Part shown: positions 24,801-38,300 of the stretch, piece after piece
Layout of the letters: each line of letters starts with the position of its first letter
How positions within the stretch are numbered: position 1 is the first letter of the stretch
Source: Atopsyche davidsoni
Taxonomy: Eukaryota; Arthropoda; Insecta; Trichoptera; Hydrobiosidae
Assembly: GCA_022113835.1 (NCBI GenBank)
Contig: JAILWY010000014.1
Location: 6,201,501 to 6,265,500, forward strand
DNA: 64,000 nt
Direction: 5' to 3'
Notes under the pieces: model-generated
Databases searched by the model: none
The model's input: only the letters and a program-made list of their open reading frames with translations
Told to the model about the DNA's origin: nothing
Translations under genes and position numbers: made by a program

Positions 24801-27800
24801 ATAATTAAGTATTGAAAGTGTTATTACTCAAACGTTCGAGAGAAGTCCACCAAGTGTGCATCTGCGGAGTCACATATCAAGCAAGTGGCATTCCGAGAGG
24901 GGCACATAAAAAGTGCAATATATATATATATATATATAATTTAAGAAATACATTTAAAGGGGAATGAGTCTTGCCACAACCCTGCAGGTTTAAGTATTAT
25001 TATACTAATTAATACAAAAAAAATACCTCTAACCGATAGTAGAATAAGCATTATTGCATAGAGATTTGCAATGTCAGTTTATCTTTCTAAATCCAACCGT
25101 CAACCATGCCAATTTTGAATATCGTTACAAAGAGATTACAAATATAAAAACAAAGTATCCGGCTCCCTCAATAAACAAAAACAATAAATATATAAAGTTA
25201 GACAGTTGACATGTGAATAATACTAAAAATATTTTTAAACTTACTAATAAGATAACTTTTGATTTTTGAAGTAGTTGAATGTTTCCTTACATAAATTAAC
25301 TGCTACATGTCTGAATACAGCAATTTTTTTTTTTCAACACCTAAAAATTAACTATTTTTTTACTTTCCCATAGTCATATCAGGCTCTTATCAATCTTGGA
25401 ATAAATGCATAAATTTGAAATCGTCATTTCTTTCGATTGTGTAGATATCAAATTAAAAATTTATTAAGCAGGAATATAAAGTCCACGAGTTTTGAGCCGG
25501 AAAGTTTGTACCGAGCTCAATGGGGTTTTATTGAAAGGCCTCAGGTGAAGGGGCTATCAAGGAGCGATACAAACCTTTTGGGAAAAAACTTATTCCATTA
25601 TACAAACTTGGTCGGGAGAGACTTTGATGATTTAATTCGATTGCGTGGAAGAAAATCTGGCCGTACAAACTTTGCAATTTTACGATATTAGATGTCAATA
25701 ACAAGTTAATTCGAATAACAAACTAGTTTTAATAATAATTTTGTTAAAAATTAACCAAGATAATAGATGATTAATTTTTGCTAATCGTTTTATATGAAAT
25801 ATAAAACTTAAATTAATGAACTAATCAACAAATAAAACAATACGTACGACTTCCTAAAGCCATCAGTTTAACCTTACAAAAAATAAGGCTTACAAAAGAG
25901 TGCAGAAGAATCCAAAGTAAACATACATTATCTTTGCATCCCCGCGTAGAAAAAAGCAATAAAAAGTTAATTTAATTCTAACTTCATTTCCACAGATAAA
26001 TCCAGAAAAAATATCTCAAATAATGAAATTTCCACGTTGCCCCTTTGTGAAGCGCTCTTACTCACCTGGAAACTTGCATTTTTTAAGCTTTTCAAGTCTG
26101 AAACTTTCCAAATCAATCATAGAGATTTATTAGCTGTGTAGCTTTATAAAAACAATCAGACAAGTAATTTTTCAAAACGCAAATTATATTATTGAAAATT
26201 AAAACAAAATATCAAAAGTTTTCGTGGCACAAATGACTGATGCTTAGAATTTTTTCAAAACATAATCTCAATTCGTGAAATGCGTTTAGGCATTATCCAA
26301 TATTTATTTAAAGCAGATAATTTTGATATTAATGTCAATGTCACTCAATCTACTTTAGCGGTACATAAAAATAATTTTTTAATTATTTTATATGCGTTTA
26401 TTGCTATTCATATAACCTTAATATAAAATAAATAAAATCGTCACCATATTACAAATAAGGTTTTTATCTCTTTCAAAAATAAAATGAAAAGAAATTCTTT
26501 AACTTTTATTTTTTATTATAGGTATACAAAATTATACCTATACGTAATATTCAAAGAAAATTCATACTTGCGTCTTTTAACTAAAAACTTGATACAGTAT
26601 CAATTTTTCAGACGTTCGTTTTTAAAGTTTTTACGTTATACCGTTAGCATAAAGTTAAGATTCCTCTTTTTGTTTTTTTTTTCACCCTCGAGCTACCTGC
26701 GGGAAGAAAATGAAGCGAGGGGCTTGAAATGAAATTCTAGGAAGTCATTTAAACTTCTCTAGTAAAAAGCACATCCTTGCGGTCGGCAGACTGTAAATAT
26801 TGGTAGGGGAACTTCTCTCTACGTATTTATGTATTTTTTAAACAGATATAGGAACCTAATTACAAACTTTATAAGAAAACACGGACTACGGTTTTATTAG
26901 ACATGAAAACATTTATATTACATTTTTTATTTTAATTTAAAAAAATATTTAGTACGAAGTACAACAAAAATATTTTTACTTATAAATTATTTTTAAGGGC
27001 ACTTTAATATATTTGAAATTTCTTCACTGAAATCATATTATTTTCTGTCTTTTCAAGCAGAAAGCTCCGGCAATACCTACTTGTAAAATAACTTCAATAT
27101 TTTAGAAAGTTTTTTATGAAGAACACGAGACAGACATTTTTTTATTAAAATGTTAACATTGGACGTGTAGTAACGTGAAATTATTTTATATTAGCTCCGT
27201 AAGCTCCGCTCATTCTGTTAAAAAATACAACTGCACGATTTTTAAAATCTTGTTCAAAAATTTAATAAAGACCGAAATCGCCACTAAACTCCGTTAAAAT
27301 AAATAATATTCGAAATTCTCCAAATCAAAAATTCTCGACAGTTCGAAAATGTCAAAAAGCACTTTTCGACAGAAGTATGGCAAAAAAAAAATATTTTCAA
27401 TTAAAAAAATAATCCATGCCAACACTGATGTTTCAAGCGTTAATTATTTAATTGGAAATTTCGACCGGCCGACAGATTTGCCGACACTGCCAAAAAATCG
27501 TGAAATACCCGAGCGATTCCCGATCCAGCATCCCACTCGGCACTCACTGGAGATAAGCTTGAATTTTTGTCGGATTTTAAAGTGCACCGAAGATATCCGC
27601 TTAAAATAGTGAGCCTTTGGCAGGGTAGTGAGAAAATAAGCACATCCATCTATTGAATTGTCTATGGGATGGAATATATAATAAAAGGTTTTTCCGCCAA
27701 TTTTCATTTTCATATATTATCTATACTATTGATTTTATTAAAAGCGCAGTATATTAAAAAAATTTCGAAATTATACATTTACGAGATAGTAAAAATTTGA

Positions 27801-30800
27801 AAATGTGATCAAAAGATTGCCAATAGTTAAATGCATTGCTATCAAAGGTCAATATTTTAATATTAATTTAAGCTTCATTAAATAACCCAGTATTAACCTT
27901 TTATAAATAAATTACATTAATTATAATTACGCTACAGTCTTTATTTTCAAGATAATGATATAAAAACTTGACGGTCAAAATCACCACCAGATATTAATCA
28001 AAATGCACGAATTTCCCAAAAACCCACAATATTAAAAATATAATTCCTAATACCATTACAGATTTTGGAGGTAACTTTTAAAATTCTACCGGGATGGCAT
28101 GACCAAAGTTTTCCATTCAGTGACTTTTTGCAAAGATTCTCAAAGATAACAAGAAATCTGATACTCATGTTTTTTGATATCATTTAATGGTCGTTTGAGC
28201 AAAATATTTCAAGCAGAAAAATCAAAAGGGAAAAGTACACCACCTCAGTGCAGATCCATCTCGTTCCGCCATCTATCCATTACGGCACTCTGTGCCAAAG
28301 ATTTATAAACGACGGGAAATTGGATAGTAGCAAGTCTTACTGTACATCCGCTGTAAAACGATCCTCTCTCAAAGAAAATCCTCACTGGAAGCCTTCAGAA
28401 CAATTCATTTGATGATATTCTTCCGGTGAAAAGTAACGATTTTCACGCTCGGCCCAGGAGTCAATTTTTCACTCTTTGAAAGTAGTCCTGAAAAGGCCCA
28501 GGGGATTGTCAGTGAAAGCGCCACTATTTATTTGACCGCTGGAAATAACCCCTAAAGCCTGATTTATCCCTGTTAATCAAAGGTGATCCTGTCCCTTGCC
28601 CTTTTATGACCAAATCCATGTTTACTACTGTCATATGAATTTGTACATCTGCTGTTAGTTTGCAAACACGTAGATCAGAAATATTACGGTATTCTGAATA
28701 TAAAAATGCACGTAAAATATATTTTTTTAATAAAGCAGATATTAGAAATTAAGTCAAATTAGTAAATAATAATTACACAATAATCAAAATATGTAATAAA
28801 AAATTTCAAATAAAGTTTCGATTGTAAATATTGGTTATACATCTGATGACTTTAAATGTTTTTCTATAAAATATTTTATGAACTCAAATACACTATAATT
28901 TATTTTCTTAACAATTATTGCTTTATATAAAGCTTTATTTTAAATAAATACAAGTATAAGGATAAATATAACCCCAATATCAAATTTCACATACATGATC
29001 ATATTGACACAAAAGACTTTTTTTCATAAAGCCAGACTTTTCAGTATTCACGCTCTACGACTTACGCAACGAGTAGGTCATCTCTTGGAGAATACGCTTT
29101 ATTTGATTTAATCCAAAAACGTCTTTATTGTAAGGAAAAACTACCCCAAAAAACGGTCACTGGCGCAAGAATAAATATATTCTAAAATTTAACAAGGAAG
29201 CTCGGACTTAGTTCGGATGACCATCTGGGAAGCCTTATCACAGCGTCCGGCAAAAAGCATGCATCGCCTCATAAGCACAATGGCGCAGGTCTTCGGCAGA
29301 CGGGACCCCGGCCCTCTCATTGTAATCCATGTAAAATATGGAGGTTTCATGGCATCAGATTTTATTCCGAATTTTATCTCAACAGCCCTGTTTGTATTAT
29401 AACATACTTTATGGAAAATATTTTCGATTTAGATATTTTTTCACGGTGCGTAAAAAAAATACAAGTACACTATATTATAATAATGCGTACATTACACGTG
29501 ATTATTCCCAGGAATCTTTCATGAAAAGGGTTGAATAATAAATAAGTATTTTTTTAAGGGCAACGCAAAAAAAAAGCACAATAAACTTTTTTATCACTAA
29601 TATGGTATGTATTTTTTTCCAAAAAAGATAATGATTAAAACTACTTGATTGATCAAAATCGATTTATTGCCACGTAATGGCTGTTTCACTAATTAATTAC
29701 ATTGAGATACAATCTGATGCTTAAAATAGTTCCTGTTATTTAGAAATTAAATATTTCTTTTCACAGTGATCTTTGTGTTATAAACATCAAAAATATCACC
29801 AAGAGTACTATTACTAGCTGACCGAGAATTTACAGGATAAATTGAGAAGACAGTGGAATATTTAGCTCATAAAAACTTTTCACTTGTTTTATTTAAATTT
29901 TACAGTATTTTGTTGATAAATTGGTTTCTTCAAATGCAATGGTTTACTCCTTAATTACACTACATTTCTGACAACAACAAAAAAACTATATTCACATGAC
30001 GTTTTAACCTTTTCTGATTCGTTAGGAAGTAGTCATGTGACAATTTACTCTCAAAAACTGTTTGATTCGTGTTACACAGAAAATCTAGTAAAAAAACATT
30101 TGATATTCTTGCGTCCCTTCCTCGGGGGCTGAGACAACTCGAGATAACTCTGTTAGGGGCAGATTTATTTCGCTGAATTTCACAATTGCTCAGAGAAGTC
30201 CCACTCCAACACCAAAAACCTACAAAATCAAAACACTTTCTGGCTGAAATGTTCCGCGTCCCCGAGCGCGCCGCCCCGCGTGCGCCGCACCTGTTGTCCT
30301 TGACAGCCCCTCCATTTAAAAGGGCGGATTTGTGAAAAAAATATACCCGCCCTTCCGAAATCCGCCCTGTCTTTACGCCCTGTTAACCTGGCAAGTCCCG
30401 CGGTATTAATATCAAATTATCTTGTTATGTTTTTTTTTTTTTTAATATCAAAGATTAAACAATTTCAATCTTTAAGAACCTAACCTAACCCATTAAATAT
30501 GAAAATAATTTAATTTTCGTTTAGTTATAAGCTTCTTGGTTTAATTTAAATACTTAATTATGTTTCTTTCATCTCAGCAAACAAATAGTATGGAAATCTT
30601 AAACGTATTTTGTACATGACAGGAAAAATAAAAATTATGTATATCTAATCTATATATATATTTATATATATAGAGCATTAAAATTTTCAGCAGTACAAGT
30701 CCTTATTATACGGATACAAAACCTACAATGTGATCATCTTTTCAGCACCGAGGCTTTATGAAGCGATAAATGCTAGCAATCAATCATAGCCCTATTTTCA

Positions 30801-32760
30801 CCTGCAAAGCTTCTATTGTAGTTATCTCCAGTACATGAAAGCACAAAGAGATTTCCACAATAATAATTCCATAGCTCTTCGCTCAGATTTAAGTGAGTAC
30901 TTTAAATTTTGTAGTAAAGTACTTTCATAATACAAGAAACCTCCATTATTGGTTTTGCATTGTCTGTTGCTTGAGTGTTTGCGTCGAGTAATTTTCTAGT
31001 AATTTGATGACGATTGGCGTTGTTTTCATTTACTTTCAAAATTGTAAAACCTTGATATGCATAAGTTGACTTTACGACATAAACTTTTTTTATTATTAAA
31101 AAAAAGCACAAAAATATTTCTCATTAGTAATTGACTATTTTTAGATATGACATTAACATATCCAAAATCCATATATTTTTCCATTTTTGGTTAGCCCACG
31201 CATTGATTATAAACTTTCAAGCTTAAACTTGTGACTAATTCCAGGCTTAGATTAAAAAAACATTAATTGTATGACTAAGAATTTAAGATATTGTCTTAAT
31301 ACGATGATAAAAAAATATGAAAAATAGAAATAAATTATAAAATTAAATATAAATCAAATTACAAAAATCAAATATTGATTTTAAATTATAATTTTTCCAT
31401 TAATAACATTAATAAGCGTATTTTAAACCATCTGGAAAAATCATTATTCTTTCAGACTGTCCAAAATAAAGATGAAATTAATTAAAAAAATATCTACCTA
31501 TAACAGAAAGACAAATAAATCCGGAGAAATCGCAGCAAATTCTTAATTGAGAATTCACTTCAAACTTTTAATTAATTATACTATTCAAAATGGCGCCAGG
31601 AGCACAGCAGGCGCCATCTTTGTTTCCCCGCCATGTTTGAATAGGGCGGCTGGTTTTCTTACGCGGCGGAGTTCTAAGTCCTCCGTTGAATTATCACAAC
31701 TTTGTTTGTTGTGCAGAACACGTGCACATGTGCATCGCACAATCCGCGGAAGTATTGTACAAGTTCTAATTAAAACTTTGCGCCACGAACAAATGCTTGT
31801 TTATTGAAAAACCTCGGTAACCTCTCAAGGTATAACGAACATCAAAAAATCAGAAATGGTTTTAAATAATAGTTAATAGTTGATTTCATACATTTGGATT
31901 ACTTTATAGAGTTGATTTGATACTCCTTTGTTATATTTTCATCAACTGTCAATTTTATATATAATAATGATTCCTATATAAAAACTGTTGCGAAAAATAG
32001 AATAAATTCATAATTGTGCCTTCTAACATATTCATTAAAAAATATATATATATATATTGGTTTAACGGTGATACTCTACTACATGTTGAAAAACAATAAT
32101 ATAAATACATATTTTAAATATTCTTTTTAAAAGACATATATTTCCATTCTGCGTGAAATACAGTAAAAGCAATTTTACTTTACAATTTGTTTTAAGTATA
32201 CCGAGGGCACATGTAAAAACTTAAGGAAAAGTTAAATTAATTTATTTCTACAGCGGAAATATACAATTTTATATATTGAAAATTATACAATTTTACTAAT
32301 CGATATTCCATACTAAAAAAAAAACAGATTTTTACGTCGCATAGACTGCATTCAAAATTTGACGTTGCTTCATGTTAAAGCATAAAGTAGCAACAGAGAA
32401 AAGAAAACAAAAGATCTATAGCTATTATATACTATATAAGTGCAGTCCCTCAATAAACTCGAAAATATTTATTTCAAGCGTATATACATCAAAGTCGATT
32501 TTGTTCTTTGATGTTGCCACCGCATTATACTCGTACAACAAAAAAAAAAAAATCGTGAATTTTGTTTTCCGTGAACTCCATTAATCGTTAGCGCCAACCC
32601 AAACGCGAAAAAAAAAAAAACGAAATAACGTATTTTTCATACAAATGTTTATAAAAACACGTATAGGGCCGAGCCCACCGGGAGGAGGCGCGTGCTCGCT
32701 CCGCGGCGCACCTGCCCGGCGTCACCGTCAACACTCGTAACGTTTGGGAAATTCGAGTAA
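16830..32760. other. gene desert downstream of Camta
   Basis: No supported gene. The longest ATG-initiated frame (minus strand, 16804-17259, 151 codons) spans a CpG-rich island at 16890-17030 and runs into the repeat at its 3' end. It shows no recognisable domain. Other moderately GC-rich blocks are at 18880-19110, 24050-24240, 28250-28620, 30240-30400 and 32660-32730. The (AT)n run at 18739 lies within this stretch. A short CCTAA-like pair occurs at 30478. Confidence 0.6.
18739..18826. repeat. (AT)n microsatellite
   Basis: This is an AT dinucleotide run of about 88 bp, broken once by a G at 18811. Shorter AT runs occur near 1871, 13221, 23502 (followed by GT repeats), 24919, 32041, 35830 and 38808. 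Confidence 0.97.
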
Positions 32761-32766
32761 TTTATT
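32761..32766 (-). promoter_or_regulatory. candidate poly(A) signal for Camta
   Basis: This is the first AATAAA hexamer on the minus strand after the predicted stop at 33109. It implies a 3' UTR of about 350-370 nt. A GT-rich stretch (GTGTTGACGGTGACG on the minus strand, around 32718-32733) follows, as expected for a downstream cleavage element. AATAAA is frequent in AT-rich DNA, so a later site is possible. Confidence 0.4.
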
Positions 32767-33108
32767 TACGCCGAGTTTTAAAAATGAAACATGAAACTTC
32801 AATTTATCTTCAGAATAATTAACATTCACTCAGAAACGCTGCGTTCAAAATTTGTTGATATTTCCGACGTTAAGATGCTGAAGCCACCTTCGAAAAATTC
32901 CTGAAAACTGCCCCATCTGCCAAACTTAGCACCATCAAAAAATGCAGCATAACACATCGATTCAATCAATACAACTGTCCAAAATCTACAGACACATTTC
33001 AGTGATAAATAAATGTCATCACTAACATAAGTTGGCATTGTTATTCAATAACACGTCAAACAACAATAGTAAAACTAGTGAGTATTGAGTGAGTTTGCCT
33101 GACCTTGG

Positions 33109-33184
33109 TTACATCTCGCGGAACAGGTACTCGAGGAACAGCTCCCCCTCGGACTTGCAGGAAGGGGGGGAGCCGCTACTGGAG
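33109..33184 (-). CDS. Camta: CAMTA terminal coding exon with stop codon (predicted)
   Basis: The predicted last coding exon has a polypyrimidine acceptor (TTTTTTTCCAG before CTCC). One base completes an AAC codon from the 77-nt exon. It then encodes SSSGSPPSCKSEGELFLEYL, then FREM and a TAA stop (33109-33111). The acidic-hydrophobic end GELFLEYLFREM would form an amphipathic helix; its role is unknown to me. A second AG six bases downstream (CTCCAG before T) keeps the frame and also gives an Asn codon, removing two serines. The strict fit of phase, a strong acceptor and codon-like GC content support it. Confidence 0.72.
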
Positions 33185-33879
33185 CTGGAAAAAAACGAGA
33201 ACGTGCAATGTACCTATTTTGTTTTCAAACATTTAAATAACTGAATTTAGAAATAAACATTCTGAGCGTCAAACGATCCCTCTACGGCCAATAAAATTTA
33301 CGTAAAACTTAAAATATAAATAAATAACAAATCCGCAACCCGTAAAGCATTATTAAATCTTCACTGCTGGGTGAATTGCAAATAATTTTTATTCAACTCC
33401 CAGAAGAATCTTTCTTTTTTTTCCGATTTTATGAACGTTTACTACGTAGTAACTATTATTCATTAGCTCGAAGCAACGCTTTGTGAAAGTATAAAGATAC
33501 TTGCAGTTAAATTGCACTTTTTATTACTCCTCGGTTCTATGTTATACAGCTCGTAAAACCTTGCTTAATTATTTTAAACAATATGTATTTTATTACAATA
33601 AAATCAATACAATTTGTTTGTAGTAGACAACCGCCTATGTGTAAAGCTTTAAATGTCAAATATTGGAAAATTACCACAAGCTCTTGTGAACCCTTCTATA
33701 TTTCTATTATCCATTTTCTTTTAATCGACACAATGATTTGAATTATGTTGTGTTGTAAAGCCTGTAAGTAAGTTAATATTGGTAAAATAAAACTTTTTTA
33801 TATTATTTTTAAAAATCATTCCTAGACTTCTACCGTTCATGAATAAATAAATCATATCAAAAAGTGTAATACGCTAGAT

Positions 33880-35354
33880 TAGTGGTCCCCAACCCTATGC
33901 CCGCGGGCACCATGGCGCCCGCCAACCGCTTTACGTGTGCCCGCCGCTGTGAGACCATGATAAAAAATTATTTGAGTTAACAATAAAATGTTATGAAAAA
34001 AATTAATATTTAGTAATTAAACAAAGAAATATAAGCGAAAATAATTTTATCGTTATAATTTTAAAAATAATTATTCTTTCTAGAAAATCATATATAAGCC
34101 TATTAAAATAGCATCTTATGGGTATAGTTTGGTATGTCTACGTATCTGTAATAACTCCCTCTAATAATGCGTTCACGATATTGTTCAGATACTTGGTAAA
34201 TAAATATAAATCGGATATTTTTGCGGTAGTACGGTGAAAGCTATGTGAAAGTGTCTCTGATATTTATGCGAGGATGAAAGTTAAGTGAAAGCGATGCGAA
34301 AGTTTCTCTAATATTTTTTCGTTGGTAAAAGTGAGGTTAAAGCGATGTGAAATTGCCTCTGATATTTTTGCGTTGGTAAAAGTGAGGTGAAAGCGATGTG
34401 AAAGTGCCTCTGATATTTTTGCGTTGATAAAAGTGAGGTGAAATGGATGTGAAAGTACCTCTGATATTTTTGCGTTGGTAAAAGTGAGGTAAAAGTCTAT
34501 TTGATGTTTTTTGGGATAAGACGATAATTATGCAGCGAAATACAAGCGAAAATAATTATATCGTTTTAGTTTTCAAAATAATTATTCTTAAACCCAATGT
34601 ATCATATAAGGACTTCTGGAATATACAATAGTACACATAAACAAATGTCCATTCTTGATAAAAAAAAAAAAGCATACAAAATATAATCGTTTTTCAGTTC
34701 TACATACTTGTGTGAACCATTGTTTTAGACAGTGAATATCATAAAATCAAAATACAGATCTCGACTTACAGATCATGATGATTACTTACGAGCAGGAAAA
34801 TATCATGCTTTCCTAACTACGAAGCAATGGTCAATGAAATGCAATGCCAACGATCACATTGACTTTGATATTTCTCTTTTTTAATAATGAATTCTGGTAA
34901 TTGGGTCAAATTTGGGCAATTCTGATTGGTAATTTTTTTTTAAAATCTGCTAATAAATACATTAAAATTTAAATTAAATATTGTTGGTGCATTAAAATCT
35001 TAATAAACTTAGTCCGGACCCTAACTGATATTTTTCTTATTATAACCTGTTGTTTGCAATGTTTAGTTATAAATGTACATTTTAAAAAATAATTATTCGT
35101 TGCAGATTTGCACCAACTCAACCCGATTACTTGATTGTTATGCTATTATTTCCTACTTATTATTTATTTTACATAAAAATATAAACAATAATTTTTATAT
35201 TTTATAATTATACTTTGGAAACAAATATTTTTGTGCATTATATGTATTATTGACTATGTCCAACTATAAATATACCTAAAAAAAATAATGGTTCCCACCG
35301 CCCGACTGGCAGTCTAGAATGTGCTCTTGGGTGCAAAAATGTTGGGAACCCCTG
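33880..35354. mobile_element. hAT-type non-autonomous DNA transposon
   Basis: The element is 1,475 bp. Its left end reads TAGTGGTCCCCAACC and its right end, on the opposite strand, CAGGGGTTCCCAAC; both fit the hAT terminal pattern (Y-A-R-N-G). Flanks are CGCTAGAT (33872-33879) and CGCTAGAC (35355-35362), an 8-bp target duplication with one later change. The left subterminal zone is GC-rich (GCCCGCGGGCACC). No transposase frame is present; the body is AT-rich with a 51-bp minisatellite and a direct repeat of about 55 bp (from about 34026 and again from about 34538). It lies inside the last Camta intron. Confidence 0.88.
34213..34506. repeat. 51-bp minisatellite inside the hAT-type element
   Basis: There are about six tandem units, with starts near 34213, 34259, 34310, 34361, 34412 and 34463; the last four are spaced exactly 51 bp. 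The unit is typified by GATATTTTTGCGTTGGTAAA followed by AGTGAGGTGAAAGCGATGTG. Outer units are more diverged, as in an array growing from the middle. The period is a multiple of three but no long open frame results. Confidence 0.92.
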
Positions 35355-38300
35355 CGCTAGACAATTGATGGTGGTAACGCATGATTTACAAGGACCTAAA
35401 ACGTGTTTATTAACCGTATTGCACTCTTCAAATTCAAACACTTATAATCGGGTCTGACCAGAGAACCCTTCATCAAAAAGTCAGAGTAGACATATCAACT
35501 ACCACCAAACACGTAGTCCTCTTAAACAAAGAACGATTTAATCAATAATAAACCCAAGATGTTAACTGTAAAGTGGGCGTGTTTTAAGGTCACACATTCT
35601 AGCATTTAAAATTCCAGGCCATTGTCAGTCGAAAAATGCAAAGTAATTATACAATATTATACGTTTAGGATTTTTTTAAAAATAAATATATGAATTTGAC
35701 TTAATTTTAAATAAAAATGTAATCAATGACGCAAGAAATATTTGAACACACCAAATGAAATAAAATGATAATCATTTTATTTCAATTTTGACAGTAAATA
35801 TAATCAGACCTAGAAAGTGAAATTTATTTAAATATATATATATATATATATGTATTCTGATTCCTAGAAACAATAACATTCAGTGAACATTTGGACGAAA
35901 AAGCCTTCTTTTCAAAGTAAGAATAAATCTACATAGACACCGCAGGCTCCTCTTCGGCCGGTAGGGGATGATGACTCGCTACCTCCCCTGAAAGTGTTTC
36001 AGAGTAATCTGAATAATTAAGCGTGAAACATTACGAGAGAGCTTTGTGGTTTTTTGGAATTTGTAATACGTTTTTCGCTATTGTGATTTGCGTTAATACA
36101 GGAAAATTAAGTGTGAAATGGTAAAGTGGAGAAATAAAGTTAGAAAGAAATAAATTTTCTTTCATGTTAACCGTAAATTAAGATTGCGGAAAAGTTCAAT
36201 TAATTATTATTATGAATTATAATCTATTAATAAATCTATCACAATGAAAATTTTAGTAATCAACACTTTTAGATTCAAAAACAATACCTAAAATCTATTG
36301 AGAGGTTTTATTACAGAAGACTCGTTATTGATTGGAGCCATTTTCCCAAACATTTTGTATTTCTAATAAATAGAATAAAGTCAAGAAATCCACATAAAAA
36401 TAAATAGATATTATATTTCGCTATCGACGCCCTCAATCTTTATTTTATCGAAAAATTATCACAATCATTGAATTGGGTGATCCCATTCGCCCTATCAAAA
36501 CACAATAGCAAAAAAAGGCCTTTAAATCACCATGAGATTATAATCTGGAGCAATCTTGTCCAAATCACTGCAAAATAAATACCGGAAAAAATCTTTGAAG
36601 CTCTACCAGGCCATCTTTGTCTCCCAGACAAAGCGTATTCATTGGATCCTTTCGCAAACCAGATTTAAGGCCAAAAGGAATGCCGTTAAAGTGAGTTTAG
36701 TAGCCCAACTGAAAGCTGGGATTCGCTAACCAGCTCTATAAAGTGAGCTACCTATACATTTCAAAGCGATTTGTATGCACAGAAGTTATTTGCATATTGC
36801 TGCTTACTTTTTACTTATTTTTTACAAAAGCAGTGTAGAGTCGATAGGTTTTTTAAAACCCTATATTTATGAATAAACGTATTTTTTGGTGAAATAACTT
36901 GTTTTTTTGGGTAATTCAACGGATTAATTCAGTTTGACACTCTTTTTTTTAATTTCTAAATAATTGATTTACTATTAAGATTTAATTACGTATAATTTTG
37001 TATATGTAAAAAAGTGCGACGAAAATTCGCATACTTTGAAATTAAAATCTTCTAGAACTCACTGCTTTTATTTATTTTAGTAAAATTCAAGAGCATATAA
37101 CCACAACTGCAAAAAACATCTTTTACGATAATCAATATTTGGAAATAGGACCCGCTCAAAGTGAGAATAACGCACAGGCCATCACAGACCCACATTTTAT
37201 TCAAATTACATCCCAAACAAAGAGCAGCTCACAATCTTTTTTTATTTAAGAAAAATGTGAAAATTCGTCGCTTAGTCGGGATTAGTAAATTTATTCGTTA
37301 TTTGTATTTTTGCTGACAATCATAAAATTTTATCTTATTTTCATTACTATAAAACCTTTTACTCATTTTTCAAACATCAAACAATGACTACAGGTAAAAC
37401 AAGTGGCATCTGGGATGGAAATATTATCTATAACAATATATTATATATACATTTTAAAAATTTTAAATACTTTCTGTTCAATTTATAAGAAAAACTTGTG
37501 ATTAATTATTTTGATTAACAACTGTATTTGTAACGCAATTATACTTGGGTTGCTGGACTTGTTTATCCCAACCAGTCGGCACGACGAGCTATGAGAATAA
37601 TTCAACAACCATGACTGTAAATTGTCACAAGAGGGTGGTAACAGCGCTTGAAAAGAACGTGCATATGAAGGGATGGTAATTGGAGTTGAAGGGAGCCACG
37701 ACTAGTCTGAAGACTAGATGCGACAAGTAATTTTTGTAACAGTTCACGTAGTAACCTTACAATTGTATTTTTAAAATAAATTTTACTGCTTATTTTGACA
37801 TCTTGTTTAAAAACTATAACAAATACATCAAGGAATTATTTTTTTACAAATGGTAAAAATATCATTAATCAAATTCAAATTTCAAAGTTATTCCGGGCAA
37901 AGTTACAAATGTACGTAGAATTCAGTAAATACAGCGTTAATGTACATAAATGTGTATGTTACGTGACGAAAATTCTATTATACCCCTTTCGCAGGGGCTC
38001 GACTCGACCGACCCTCCCTCCTTATTACTCGCAATATTATGCTGGCACATAACTTCTTACAAATTCCCGAATCTGAACTAAACTTCAAATTTTAAGGGCT
38101 AATATATTCAAAGAGTCCTAATGCGATACCAAAAGCTCCGAGGCACATTTATGAATTTCATAAATTAGCATTACCATTAAATTGTTTGGGAAATGTAAAT
38201 AAGTCGGATTTTTTCTCGCGGACTTAGCCGTTCCCGCAGAACAAAAATTCCATTAAAACCTTGTAAGCTTAAGGTATTGTTTATAGAACTATTTGAGGCC

